A DNA stretch of 64,000 nt, taken from Symbiodinium kawagutii (lineage: Eukaryota > Sar > Dinophyceae > Suessiales > Symbiodiniaceae). The DNA lies in NCBI GenBank assembly GCA_009767595.1, contig VSDK01002196.1:1-64000 (forward strand). The letters run 5' to 3'. This document shows, piece after piece, positions 12,301-20,440 of the stretch (its first letter is position 1; each line of letters opens with the position of its first letter). The translations under genes were made by a program, and so were the position numbers. The notes below the pieces were generated by a model. It did no database searches and was not told the origin of the DNA. It was given only the letters and a program-made list of their open reading frames with translations.

Positions 12301-13027
12301 CACTTATGTCTGGTGTGCTTTGTTCATGATACTCAATGGTCTTCTTCAGATCACCCAACACACGCTTCCGAACTCCTCTTGGCATCACTCTCACTTGACT
12401 CAGTGGAGAGTCGAAGGATCCACCCACGAGCGCTTGGTCTCGCCCGTCTTGTAATTCTTCACAACTCGTTCGCCGCATTCTCGACAAGTCTTCATCTCCT
12501 GGTGGGAGTTGGTCCCACGTCGGTTCCAGATGTGCTGACAAGCACTGCCACGTGGTTCCTCGACTCGACTGGATCTTGGTGCTGGACTGGCCTCTGTCTT
12601 CTTGCGATGTGGCCTTGGGTACATTGATCCGTCGTCGGAACTCCCGGATGAGCTCAGCTTGGAGGATTTCTTCTTGGTCGATGATTGCTTTCGGCTGATG
12701 GTCGGGCTTGGTGCTGGGGATTGGCCTCCACTCTCCGTGTGACCATGGCTTCTCTCCTCGAACTCCTTGGTCTTGGTTGGGCCCAGCCATTGGAAGAAGT
12801 GACACTGATGTTTGGAGTTGGGGGTCCTGGGACATCGAATGAACTCCCTTCCGAAGTTGTGTCCTTTCTGTCGGCATGTGTACTTGGCCACGCTCAGTCC
12901 ACAGAAGCACTGTTGGCTGAAGTCTGGATCCATGTTCTCCATGTGTTGACGTCGAAGGCGTGTCTGCTTGGGTGACTCGTCGATCACCTGGAAGCTGTGC
13001 TCGGTCATCGCGAGCTGCTGGCGGCAC
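9377..13027 (-). CDS. copia pol: methyltransferase-like segment, integrase, start of RT
   Basis: A 1216-codon open frame. Residues 1 to about 200 overlap the protease/GRF frame and are probably not the translated reading. Residues about 285-480 hold a Rossmann-like segment with VTPPCTMFS (318-325) and FEQPWSAASW (375-384), resembling motifs IV and VI of C5 cytosine methyltransferases. The integrase zinc site is HRGMGH (590-595) plus CSEC (623-626). The catalytic triad is Asp653 (GVDVV), Asp710 (KCDLGTEF) and Glu745 (SITEREG). RT begins near residue 1150 with the first catalytic Asp in LHFADFSQAFMQG. The frame ends in TAA in the middle of RT. The frame change from protease to this frame is -1. 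Confidence 0.9.
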   Translation of the reverse strand: MPPAARDDRAQLPGDRRVTQADTPSTSTHGEHGSRLQPTVLLWTERGQVHMPTERTQLRKGVHSMSQDPQLQTSVSLLPMAGPNQDQGVRGEKPWSHGEWRPIPSTKPDHQPKAIIDQEEILQAELIREFRRRINVPKATSQEDRGQSSTKIQSSRGTTWQCLSAHLEPTWDQLPPGDEDLSRMRRTSCEELQDGRDQALVGGSFDSPLSQVRVMPRGVRKRVLGDLKKTIEYHEQSTPDISEDVSFPEHVVHEILKLINIGEVFSLPRFTDRAQHHSHCHAGRAFDLILGDDLLDPSKRKQCLQHIREAKYDFVAVTPPCTMFSMLQYLGANKSKEELAHDPIYQSKLKDAITLVTFGILICLEQHRHGRFFLFEQPWSAASWKLPIVRKLLSLTSIYVARTDQCCFGMQDLNRQFIRKRTGFVSNSKQVCRALARTCRQQHLHQHCVGATKGKTRASVASRYPNKLVDAVLKALQTELTENSSQKNRSNDIEEIQVYHNHEAWNNNMTPQIYMYARDGVLTKACQDLGSVPLTATVFQTNAFPAEVAVPAEDEIEEEVVIRDIDPETTVDQLTRVQRHAIMQEIDRIHRGMGHPCNSNMQKILRAGRASKFVCELAKEYFCSECHESSRPKPWRRAAPPRELPFNTMVGVDVVTLKHGDHSLDCLNIICWGSRYQMVVPLEQKTSEAIREAYRRWTMCFGAPKYVKCDLGTEFKGVFAARCATDGTVLDPISLEAPTQNSITEREGKSFKMIFNKTCLEYGQPLSLEEMHELISITGLMKNRLAHRGGYSPIHRVFGVTPCLPGEVLRGDEGNHSFSAHVQAEDVSLQTQEAMRLAAGRAIFASSCTDAIRRGKYSGSRRIEEFQVGDMVYYWSEKQFMKAGHRNSASRRASHQCWHIPAVVVAYQAPNALFLNNQGRLVKAAPEQCRLSSEDEDMAASALLERLCRVRDRLQSEQITGLEDITGQERPVHLDDFENHPTHRKRFVGKHNPPAKRIRISEQQTMEDPMSSEEEGQDTISMQSDEEIEIDDQDSIVPSPSIASSLLATTNPNAAVNCWSAKSQMKEIKLKELDAHDQQLFRQAIKKEWDTNINNGAITIIPPTEAHRIRQTMPHRIMQSRLLHVAKPIDDLDQFPKNEILHYGSEDQPCKAKSRWIVRGDKDPDVFSVESTSPVVSRDSMFLGLQVNCSHKWQLHFADFSQAFMQGAPISREQPL

Positions 13028-14223
13028 CTCTCATGTGTTTCTGCAGGCTCTGTCGACGTTCTTGTTTCTCTTGTCGACGCCTCAGGTGCTCCAACTGGAG
13101 CTGCTCCTTCTTCTCTTCGATGGCCAAGTTCACCAGTTCGGACATCTCCTCCAGTGTCTCGAGTTCTTCTTCCTCGGTCATTCGCATCAGGATGCGATTC
13201 CACAGCATCATCATGGGCATGGTGAGTCCTGACATCACTGCAAAGAGCATTGTCCAGTACTCCTTCACGTGGAGGCGATTCAGCATGCGATGCCAGGTGC
13301 TTACATACTGGTAGGTCTCCTCCTGACGAGTGCATGACCTCTTGCGAGATGGCTCGGGCTCCATGGTGAATTGAGTCACGTTCGGGAAAGTCCGAGGCAC
13401 ACAAACTTGCTGAGCCAAGATTCTCCATGGTGTCCTCATTCTTCATGTTTCCTGACATGTCATGTTGAGAATGCATACGAGATTGAACTGCTGTGTCCTC
13501 ATGTGATTGTGACGGCTTCATGTCATGAGTCGAGATTTGTTGAAAGAACACCTGACACTCATCCCCGATCAGCTTCTTCACTGTCCATGGTGCATTTGTC
13601 ATGGTGCGCTGCGCTGGTCGAAACTGAAAAAGGTCTAAGCACAGCTGTCCTTTTGTATTGAAAAACATTGGGACATCTTCTTGGATTGTCTGAAGGTGCA
13701 TGCGACGTTGAGACAAGTCAATCCTCGCTCCCAATGACTGCATGATAGGGAGTGAAAACAAAAGTGGGGCATCGCTAGGTTCCTGCAACACTGCTGCACG
13801 AATGAGGGCAGGACGGGTACCTAGGCAAATGGGAATGATGGCAACATGTGAGGTATGTGTGATTCCCCCAACCCCCTTGAACTGAAATGCTTGTCTCTCA
13901 TATCGCACTTGCATACCTTCAGGAAGACTTTGTTCAATGTGTCTCAACACATTGGCTCCTACTGCACATCGCTGGCATCCAGTGTCGATGACACAGGAAT
14001 CTTGCACTGGCTGCTCTCCAAAACTTGAGGTCACGTGCTGTGTTTCACGAAACCTTTCATTGGGCTCCGAAAGAAGGACGCTTGCTGAATCCCTCATGTT
14101 TGGCACAAGGGGTTTCCTCCTAGCGTGTTCATGATCATGTGACTTTGACATGGTTCTCAAAAACTTGTGCTTTGCAATGGCTAATCCCATAGACATTGCG
14201 GGCCTATCAAAACTACCTTGCAA
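12400..14223 (-). CDS. copia protease and GRF zinc-finger region
   Basis: 607 codons in the gag frame. The aspartic protease active site is CVIDTGCQRCAVG (Asp80), followed by the hydrophobic-Gly flap and LLFSLPIMQSLGARIDLS, the usual end of the domain. The C-terminal third holds a GRF-type zinc finger: CFCGLSVAKYTCRQKGHNFG, then REFIRCP and CHFFQW, which keep the family Cys and GRxF pattern (plus-strand about 12795-12915). After a serine/lysine-rich linker there is a CxxH...CxxC ribbon-like motif (ACQHIWNRRG, KTCRECGERV). GRF fingers are known from topoisomerase III, APE2 and NEIL3, where they bind single-stranded nucleic acid. A role here in binding the element's nucleic acid is inference. 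Confidence 0.85.
   Translation of the reverse strand: MQGSFDRPAMSMGLAIAKHKFLRTMSKSHDHEHARRKPLVPNMRDSASVLLSEPNERFRETQHVTSSFGEQPVQDSCVIDTGCQRCAVGANVLRHIEQSLPEGMQVRYERQAFQFKGVGGITHTSHVAIIPICLGTRPALIRAAVLQEPSDAPLLFSLPIMQSLGARIDLSQRRMHLQTIQEDVPMFFNTKGQLCLDLFQFRPAQRTMTNAPWTVKKLIGDECQVFFQQISTHDMKPSQSHEDTAVQSRMHSQHDMSGNMKNEDTMENLGSASLCASDFPERDSIHHGARAISQEVMHSSGGDLPVCKHLASHAESPPREGVLDNALCSDVRTHHAHDDAVESHPDANDRGRRTRDTGGDVRTGELGHRREEGAAPVGAPEASTRETRTSTEPAETHERCRQQLAMTEHSFQVIDESPKQTRLRRQHMENMDPDFSQQCFCGLSVAKYTCRQKGHNFGREFIRCPRTPNSKHQCHFFQWLGPTKTKEFEERSHGHTESGGQSPAPSPTISRKQSSTKKKSSKLSSSGSSDDGSMYPRPHRKKTEASPAPRSSRVEEPRGSACQHIWNRRGTNSHQEMKTCRECGERVVKNYKTGETKRSWVDPSTLH
13005..13439 (-). CDS. overlapping coiled-coil frame inside the protease region
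   Basis: A third minus frame is open for 144 codons across the linker between protease and GRF finger. It encodes a hydrophobic stretch followed by a strong charged coiled coil (TEEEELETLEEMSELVNLAI, then LEHLRRRQEKQERRQ). The protease frame is open over the same bases but reads as low-complexity charged sequence. Either this copy carries two compensating indels and the coiled coil is the ancestral product, or the overlap is fortuitous. Confidence 0.4.
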   Translation of the reverse strand: MRTPWRILAQQVCVPRTFPNVTQFTMEPEPSRKRSCTRQEETYQYVSTWHRMLNRLHVKEYWTMLFAVMSGLTMPMMMLWNRILMRMTEEEELETLEEMSELVNLAIEEKKEQLQLEHLRRRQEKQERRQSLQKHMRGAASSSR

Positions 14224-14289
14224 CCCTCTGATCCTATCATTGTTTCCCTTGACACCAATGATTGTCCATGCGAACAGAGGGCATGCATC

Positions 14290-14625
14290 CTATTCGGAAC
14301 GGCTGACGGCGGAACTGCTGGCATCTTGCATACATTCGGCCAAAGACCACCATGCTTTCGTTGATGTCTCTGGACCTGGGGTGCTGGAACTCGTGGATGT
14401 TCCAGCCTGACTGCCAGCTGGATTCTTACTCTGATTCTTCATTGGGCACTCCCTGTGCCAGTGGCCAGTGCGATGGCAGATCCTGCACTGGGTGATCGAC
14501 TTCAAGTGATTGATGTCTTTCTTCATGTTCTGGCCACCGGATGCAACGGGTGCACGGAAACCTCTACCGTTCCTAAGGTCCTGCTTGATGCTTTGCACCT
14601 GACGGTAGTTCATGTTTATGTACAC
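14290..14625 (-). CDS. gag nucleocapsid: CCHC zinc knuckle
   Basis: The open stretch contains CRICHRTGHWHREC, a C-x2-C-x4-H-x4-C knuckle that binds RNA in gag. It is in the same frame as the gag capsid part and the protease, but separated from the protease by an in-frame TAG (14290-14292) and from capsid by the 14620-14706 interval, where the coding frame moves to another phase. Confidence 0.85.
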   Translation of the reverse strand: MYINMNYRQVQSIKQDLRNGRGFRAPVASGGQNMKKDINHLKSITQCRICHRTGHWHRECPMKNQSKNPAGSQAGTSTSSSTPGPETSTKAWWSLAECMQDASSSAVSRSE

Positions 14626-14706
14626 GCTGCTTAATCAGAGTCATCAAAATCTCCTTGGCGTCACCTTCTGTGAGAAGTTCTTCATCGGGTCCTTCAAGGT
14701 CATTCA
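14620..14706 (-). pseudogene. gag stretch in a shifted frame
   Basis: After the gag frame closes at 14704 the next phase reads acidic, gag-like protein (LNDLEGPDEELLTEGDAKEI), then the original phase resumes with YRQVQSIKQDL before the zinc knuckle. Two opposite single-base-type frame changes about 90 bp apart best explain this. Confidence 0.6.
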
Positions 14707-15537
14707 ATTCAATGCACTTTCCAGGGCATCAAGCTCCTCGTCTTCCATGTGAGGGGACATAGACAGCTCAGGAGGTCCATCTTCATCATCCAGAGCTTGC
14801 TGTAGCCAAGTGTGTGTCTTGCGCTTGTCATCATCACCTTGAATCAAGCGCATCTTCAACTTTCCCATAGCCTCCACCACTGATGGTAGTGCCAAGTCAC
14901 CTTTGGTCATGGTGACGATGCGTTCCAAGGTCAGGTCATCGACTTGAGCTTGCCTCAGGTATATGAAGCCTAAGGCAGCTTCTGGTAAGACCACTCCATG
15001 CTTCCTGACCTTCCGATTGGCTTCCTCAAATCGATTCCTGAAGGAGATCAGGTCATCGTCTGCAATCTTCATCTTGGCATACAGCAAACGGTGAAGTGCA
15101 TGCCATAGACTCTCGATCTCTTCCTTTCCAAATCGATCTGGTTTGCTCATCTCATCAAGAAGCTTCTGACCGTTGTTACGGTCATTGAACCATGCATCGT
15201 CCTCTGCCATGAACTTCATGGTGTCGAAGGCCTTCCCCGTAAGCTGCTGCAGCATACGAGGTCCTCGGCTGGTCTCAGCTATCGTGGTGGTTCGAAGCCA
15301 CAACTTGGCTCTCAACTTGTAGTCCTCCCACATGCCTGGACGACGGTCCCCATCGTATGTGGGGGGTGGTCCCACAGACGAGTTCTGTTCTCGCCTGGAA
15401 CTCGCGGTGCTGTTCCCAGGAGGCTGCTCACTGGACTCAACTTGCGATTCACTGAATTCATCATCATAATCATCCACAGAACTTGGACGCCACTGACGTG
15501 GCCTACCATTCGCCATTCGCCGACGAAAACTCCGCAC
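14704..15537 (-). CDS. copia gag capsid part
   Basis: 277 codons from the first Met after the leader. The sequence holds PPPTYDGDRRPGMWEDYKLR, a tryptophan-containing start typical of copia capsid, then a helical region (LWHALHRLLYAKMKIADDDL, FRNRFEEANRKVRKHG) and an acidic tail. It forms the particle shell. The Met at 15537 is the first in the frame and lies about 90 bp inside the 5' LTR, a plausible leader length. Confidence 0.85.
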   Translation of the reverse strand: MRSFRRRMANGRPRQWRPSSVDDYDDEFSESQVESSEQPPGNSTASSRREQNSSVGPPPTYDGDRRPGMWEDYKLRAKLWLRTTTIAETSRGPRMLQQLTGKAFDTMKFMAEDDAWFNDRNNGQKLLDEMSKPDRFGKEEIESLWHALHRLLYAKMKIADDDLISFRNRFEEANRKVRKHGVVLPEAALGFIYLRQAQVDDLTLERIVTMTKGDLALPSVVEAMGKLKMRLIQGDDDKRKTHTWLQQALDDEDGPPELSMSPHMEDEELDALESALN

Positions 15538-15615
15538 ACTGTCAGCTTACCACAATCCGTAGCCAGGGATCAACTGTACCCAAACACAGTCAAAAGGCAA
15601 CCTGAACCGTAGCAA

Positions 15616-15629
15616 GCTCCGATCTACCA
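15616..15629 (-). other. putative tRNA primer-binding site
   Basis: In element orientation the bases just inside the 5' LTR read TGGTAGATCGGAGC. TGG complements a tRNA CCA end, as in other copia elements. Plant copia elements use TGGTATCAGAGC (initiator Met tRNA); this one is similar but not the same, so the tRNA is undetermined. Confidence 0.5.
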
Positions 15630-15630
15630 A

Positions 15631-15800
15631 TGTGATCAGAGAACCATCAGCTCCCAACGGACTCGGCCCTTTTTGTTCCGCACACTGGGGAAACCCCTGA
15701 TCCGAAAACGAGCAAGCTACAACGGATGACAACAAGCGAAGATGCAGTGACATGTAGTGGATGCAATACCTCATGGATACCTGGAACCTAGGACATCAAA
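15631..15800 (-). repeat. 5' LTR of the copia element
   Basis: 170 bp, identical by eye to the left LTR. Minus-strand transcription would start within it. No TATA-like box stands out. Confidence 0.92.
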
Positions 15801-15805
15801 GTAGC
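15801..15805. repeat. target-site duplication GTAGC (right)
   Basis: Exact copy of 7911-7915. Joining the flanks at one copy restores an uninterrupted host sequence. Confidence 0.85.
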
Positions 15806-16812
15806 CGTTCAAGAAAGATGTTCAACAGCTGTTCAGCAGCTGCGGTGTTGAAATCCAAGCATCTTAGTGGTTTTGGGAATACCACAAATCCGTCCCAAAG
15901 CAGTCATTGATTGATAGGGAACCAGCAGAATTGTGGGAGACGTCCCCATTTGCCGGCAAGGCCTCTGGATGTTGGGATTAATTCACATCCGCTTGATCCT
16001 TGTAAATCTGGCACGCGATGAGCTGGTAGGGGCAGACATGATACAGAGAGTCACATGTGGACCTGGTTACTTGCCGTGAATCTGCAGCTGTTAGCAGCTG
16101 TGAAGGAAAGGCTATCAACCAACTTATTGAAATCAACCAGTATCAAAAATGACCAACCTATCAATCAATACTCAATACTATATTCAAACCAGGCTTGTCA
16201 ATTCGCAGAGTATGATTCAAGCAGCTGTGCTGCCCAATTGTTCATCACTTGCTTGCAAGCGAGGTAGTTAACATGCTAGGCATTTATTCGGTCATGTCAG
16301 CAGCCAACTGACCAACGATGTCTGACTAGTGACTAGTGTTATGGTACAAGCAACAATAGCCAGTATCAGAGCCACCAACACGTGTTATGGCAAGATTTAG
16401 CCTAACTACGGATGCCTTAGCTACTTTCCCAACCCACTAATTAGGAAAGAACATATTATTTGGTAATACACAGAGACTGAGGCAACATTAAACATATAGG
16501 CAGATGTCAACCAATGCAATCAGTCAATACGACTGGAGTGAAATGTAATTGGTCATGATTGGCTATTCGCCACAGAATTGGGTACTTGGTCACTGCAAAT
16601 TGTCAATATGAATCTATGAACTGGCTTCTTAGGCCATGTCGTTTGTCGTATATAGTTTTCAGCATATATCAACTCTCCGTTATGATCTTAATTGATTATC
16701 CAATATTGTTATTATTCACTTAAACATATCCACTCCATTTTCTTGTACATTCCTGATTATGATAATCCATCACTCCACTCAACAACTAACCAGACCTAAG
16801 CATATCCAATGA
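15806..16812. other. A/T-rich non-coding DNA
   Basis: Right flank of the retrotransposon. No coding frame, repeat array or inverted-repeat element recognised. Confidence 0.4.
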
Positions 16813-16918
16813 CACTCTGGCAAACTAATCTGGTTGCCTGGAAAACACCATAGAAATAGCTGGTTTACAGATTAAAACTGGCGATTTTTGTGCAACCAGG
16901 TTAGCGACTGCCAGAAGG
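16813..16918. mobile_element. TIR-C element
   Basis: Left end CTCTGGCAAACTAATCTGG and right end CCAGGTTAGCGACTGCCAGA are imperfect inverted repeats. It is followed immediately by a TIR-A right half. Confidence 0.6.
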
Positions 16919-17015
16919 TACCTCCAAATCATCCAGTATGAATCATTTACTGTATATATAGTATTAAACCAACCATATCTTTGGGGTTCCCAATTTTGAG
17001 AAATTGAAATGACCA
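16919..17015. mobile_element. TIR-A element lacking its left end
   Basis: Contains the CAAATCATCC subterminal word and the right end GGGTTCCCAATTTTGAGAAA. The left end is replaced by the TIR-C copy. Confidence 0.5.
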
Positions 17016-17600
17016 TGTTCTTATAGGGGAGGCTGTAAACTATGCGTTTCTATAGGTAAACCATATTTTTCAGGGTTTTCATAGGTAGACAACTACCATA
17101 TCCACTTAGATGATCATCCCACAGAACTACCCTAAGGGGTCCTATATTACTCTTCCCATGATTTTCACCAGCTTCCGGCCGATCATCCAAGCAGTTCACT
17201 ATGGCTCTCTAGGTTACCTATAGGTTCTCTATGGTGAATTTCTTGGTGAACTGTAGGTAACCACTAGGTAACCACCATAGGTGAACTATAGGTTCTCTAG
17301 GTAAATAGCCACTATGATACTATAAGCATCCACTATAGAATTTTCATAGGAAAACAGGCGCTATAAACCACGGTTTTCTATAGGTATCAACTCTCAGGCT
17401 TACCCATGACGAACCAATAGGTTTACCTATCAAAGGTGAAACCACCCGTGCCACTCCAGAAAACCCACCTGTGGATCTCTAAGATTAGCATATCTTCAGG
17501 TTTTCATAGGTAAACGACCACCATATCTTGACACCTGACCAGGTTGAAAACCTGCAGATCTAGGAGATGCACAGGTGGGTTTTCTCTAGGTGAACTGGAC
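17016..17600. repeat. TATAGGT / CTCTAGGTGAAC imperfect repeats
   Basis: Many degenerate copies of CTATAGG, GGTGAACTATAGG and GGTAACCACTAGG in both orientations. No gene. It may be a decayed cluster of inverted-repeat elements. Confidence 0.55.
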
Positions 17601-17603
17601 ATT

Positions 17604-17702
17604 TGGCTGGTAGTTTCACACATGTTTTATTTCCCTATTATTCACAAATGATTGGTTGGTTGACAAATATTTTTTGGCAGGGGTGGTTCAACCACAAACC
17701 AG
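17604..17702. mobile_element. TIR-B element
   Basis: Left end GGCTGGTAGTTTCACACATG, then GGTTGGTTGAC, a T-rich stretch, GGCAG and the right end GGGTGGTTCAACCACAAACC. The outer ends form an inverted repeat. A TIR-A right-end fragment lies just after it (about 17735-17765). Confidence 0.6.
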
Positions 17703-17769
17703 ATATATTTCTAGGTAAAGTGGGATGAGTTAGGGGGGCCCCTATTCTAAGAAAGCACCATCTCCAGTT

Positions 17770-17868
17770 CACCATGTCTCAAGCGGCGTTGCTTCACCAG
17801 GACTCAGCAGACGGCGCCTCCCAGCCTCGCTGCACACGGAGATGTGGCTCCAGTTACCTGGCGAGACC
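17770..17868 (+). CDS. exon-like island, unknown protein
   Basis: GC-rich, open on the plus strand from an ATG (MSQAALLHQDSADGASQP) to about 17868, with possible donors near the end. Bounded by repeat DNA on both sides. Product not recognised. Confidence 0.3.
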
Positions 17869-17888
17869 AAGGAGTTACTACAGGGGAT

Positions 17889-18285
17889 CTACTTGAATGA
17901 TCAACCTATGAAGCTTACTATCGTCATGGAATTTATTAAGCTTACTACTAGAGTCAATAGCAATAGTAAGCTAATAGTTACTACTAGTGGAGTTGATAAT
18001 TAACTATCCATGTAGTAACTATGAGCTTACTATTGGCTACTTGGATGATCATCCCACGTAGTAAGTGGTTCGTAACCATAGTTGGAAGCTATTGATAAAT
18101 GATATAATCTAATTTGGGTGGTTACTGAAGATGGCTACTTATCAGCTAGGAAGTGGAATGATGAACCTATTAACCTTACAACTGGTTAAGTAACCTATTT
18201 ATCAATGATATAACCCCATTCGAGGAGTTCCTAACCATGGCTACGAATCAGTTGCTACTGTAAGTGGGATGATCATCCAAGTAAC
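17889..18285. mobile_element. TIR-D cluster (TGGATGATCATCCCA ends)
   Basis: Two or more interleaved elements whose ends are CTACTTGGATGATCATCCCA and its complement. Related ends occur at 17105-17125 and 27126. The core GGATGATCATCC is a perfect 12-bp palindrome, and the interior is rich in AAGCTTACTA words. Confidence 0.5.
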
Positions 18286-18649
18286 CATTCTTTGGGCTGA
18301 GAACCAGGTTGTAGCGGTGAATCATAGGGGATGATAATCAACAATGATGGTTCAACAGCTACTACTACTAGCTGGTGGAGTAATTGCCTATTTTTTTTCC
18401 CTGGTATTTGGGATGGTTGCTTGATTAATTGATATGGTTCAGAGGCGCTGAAACCAACAACCAGATGACCAACAGCAGTTACTACCGAGTATTGATGTGT
18501 CATGATGGGGACGATCATGCGAACTTGATCATGATTAAATTTTGATTTTCATGCGAACGACGGCGTCTTGAAGTGTTAAGATGATTAATGGTGGTCACTG
18601 CTGGTGAGTGCTGGTCATTGGGGATTGGTGATGGACAGTTTTTGTTCAG
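18286..18649. other. TGATGG-rich non-coding DNA
   Basis: No gene seen. The interval ends in a T-rich acceptor-like stretch (GTTTTTGTTCAG) directly before the next exon. Confidence 0.4.
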
Positions 18650-18737
18650 AATCCAAGGCCTCGGCCCCTGTCGCAAGGGAACTGGAGGAGCCAACGACCA
18701 ACTCACATGCGGAACTTCCCGGGATTCTCGAAGTTCG
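18650..18737 (+). CDS. internal exon, unknown protein
   Basis: Acceptor TTTTTGTTCAG, then an open stretch reading SKASAPVARELEEPTTNSHA and ELPGILEV, ending CG|GTAGCG (GT donor). The polypyrimidine acceptor, GT donor and composition make this one of the cleaner unassigned exons. A second plus frame is also open (proline/arginine-rich) but less protein-like. Confidence 0.5.
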
Positions 18738-18764
18738 GTAGCGCAAAGCTCAAGTAGATAGAAA

Positions 18765-18862
18765 TGGGGGTTTCTCAGAACCGGGGTGCCCCCAAGTCAT
18801 CCAGTTCACCAGAGTAATAAAACCAAGCAATTTCGGGGATCCCCTATTCCGAAAACCCCACA
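18765..18862. mobile_element. TIR-A element
   Basis: Left end GGGGGTTTCTCAGAACCGGGG, internal AAGTCATCCAG, right end GGGGATCCCCTATTCCGAAAA. Diverged but complete. Confidence 0.6.
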
Positions 18863-18954
18863 TTAAAATTGCAGAATAGTGCCATTGTCAGGCATAGACA
18901 TGTTCATCGTGCTATGGCATCTATTGGATCCTGCTTCTCCGGAATCCACAGCAT

Positions 18955-19080
18955 CTTTCGATCCTCCAGCTGGGGCCCCAAGTCTAGTGAAACATGGCCA
19001 CGACCAAGGCTGAGATGGGTCAGGCACGGAGGGATGGTGCTTTTGGAGATCACTTCAAGGCTAGCTGTACCCATCCGTAA
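18955..19080 (+). CDS. exon-like island, unknown protein
   Basis: Open plus frame with IFRSSSWGPKSSETWPRP and then LRWVRHGGMVLLEITSRL, in a local GC-rich patch. Borders are unclear. Product unknown. Confidence 0.25.
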
Positions 19081-19602
19081 GGAGAATGGATATCCTCCAT
19101 ATTTGAACCATTTACCTGTTGGGGATGGTTCACTTTCATATCTACTCCAGGATGGCTGTATAAGTTGGTGATGTCAATTGTACACACTAAAAAGATCTGG
19201 CAAGTAGATTTCATTGGGCTCATATTTGGAAAATCCATATGCGGGTATGTGTGATCATTGCCGGATGCTGGTTCTGAATTCCCAAAGATTTGGATGGGTC
19301 ACAAATCGATACATCATTTTCCCTTTTTGGCAACATAGTTGTATCATGCTATGTCCATCAAGATCCACCAAGAGACATTGCAAAGTTGTGCAGATACATA
19401 TATACGTGTACATAAATTCATACATGTAACACTACCCGACTGGCACTAGCCAGTCTGCCGAGTCCATTTACCTTCCCAAGTTTGCCACAAGTGACTAGGT
19501 AATGTTGAGTGTAGTGGGTGTGATAATGTCAAACATCCTTAGCATCTTAATTCATCAGCCTGTAGAAACCTAATCCTCCATATGGATTTGTCGATGACTT
19601 AC

Positions 19603-19794
19603 CCCCATGACGCGAGTCGATTTCCCATCGCAGGGGGCTTGGGGGGCATGGCCAGCGACCTGACAGGCTGTGCCACACATGGTCTTCGCCAGTATTGCTG
19701 CTGCCACTGCTATGGTCACGGTGGGAACGAAGAGTTTGTTCACCGGAAATTCCAGGCTCTTGTGCATGCTGCCTCGGGGAACTGGTAAAGCCAT
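19603..19794 (-). CDS. exon-like island with one hydrophobic helix (strand uncertain)
   Basis: The minus strand is open from an ATG at 19794 to GTCATGGGG|GTAAGT, a textbook GT donor at 19602-19597. It encodes FVPTVTIAVAAAILAKTM, a likely membrane helix or targeting segment. The plus strand is also open (FASIAAATAMVTVGTKSLF) with a GTAAAG donor near 19789. The minus-strand donor is the stronger signal, but the nearby recognisable genes are on the plus strand. Confidence 0.35.
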
Positions 19795-20319
19795 GGTTCA
19801 AGGGTGCTCAGAGCACTGGGCACCATGGCCGATCGAGGGAACTGAAGCCCCTGTTTCCGCTTTCTGGTTGTAGTCTTTCAAGTTGAGGGTCATTCTGTTT
19901 TTACACATTTTTCAGACCTTGTTATTCCTTCGAATTACACATATTGTTTACATGTTCATACATTGATGATTGATGTGCCCAACCTTTGTGTTCTCAAAGC
20001 ACCCAGCGCTGAAGCATCACTCTTGCTGTCATCCAGCCATCAAGGAATTGCGAAGTCTGATCCAATCATTTGGAACCACTATCGGATCCTTTTTAGTCAA
20101 CCAATGATTGGTTCCAAAATCATGTGGATAGTCAGCCAGTATGGATATGCATGGATCGTGCACCAATGATTTCATACGATTTCATGATTTGCCATCAGAT
20201 CAGTGATATTCTAAGTCACAAACTATTATCCTGGTATCCATCGCGAAAATTTCGCCATACCCACGGCCAGAAAGAAATCAATAGTGAATCTCAAACTCAC
20301 AGTTGCAATCACCTGAGGC

Positions 20320-20440
20320 CATTAGTTGGGACGGATCACTCAACTCTGGCGCCAACCGGGTGGTTGCTGTTGCTTCCGCTATCGCTTGGCCGGGACGCAA
20401 CGTTGACCCGTGGGATCATTGGGCCGTCAATGAACCATTA
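20320..20440. other. GC island, strand unresolved
   Basis: The minus frame reads QAIAEATATTRLAPELSDPS and ends at CTCAG|GTGATT; the plus frame reads LAPTGWLLLLPLSLGRDATL. Either could be an exon. Confidence 0.3.

Larger units (their letters stand above)
7916..15800 (-). mobile_element. full-length Ty1/copia LTR retrotransposon
   Basis: A 7885-bp element transcribed on the minus strand. It is bounded by two 170-bp direct repeats that I read as identical, with a GTAGC duplication on either side. The coding order is gag, CCHC knuckle, aspartic protease, GRF zinc finger, a methyltransferase-like segment, integrase, RT and RNase H. Integrase preceding RT marks it as Ty1/copia rather than Ty3/gypsy. 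Identical LTRs imply a very recent insertion, yet the reading frame is interrupted: a TAA in RT, a -1 frame change before the methyltransferase-like segment, and frame changes in gag. It may therefore have been moved by proteins supplied in trans. Confidence 0.95.

Noticed and set aside
9500-12975. Plus-strand open frames across the retrotransposon
   Set aside because: Antisense shadows of gag-pol; the minus frames carry all recognisable motifs.
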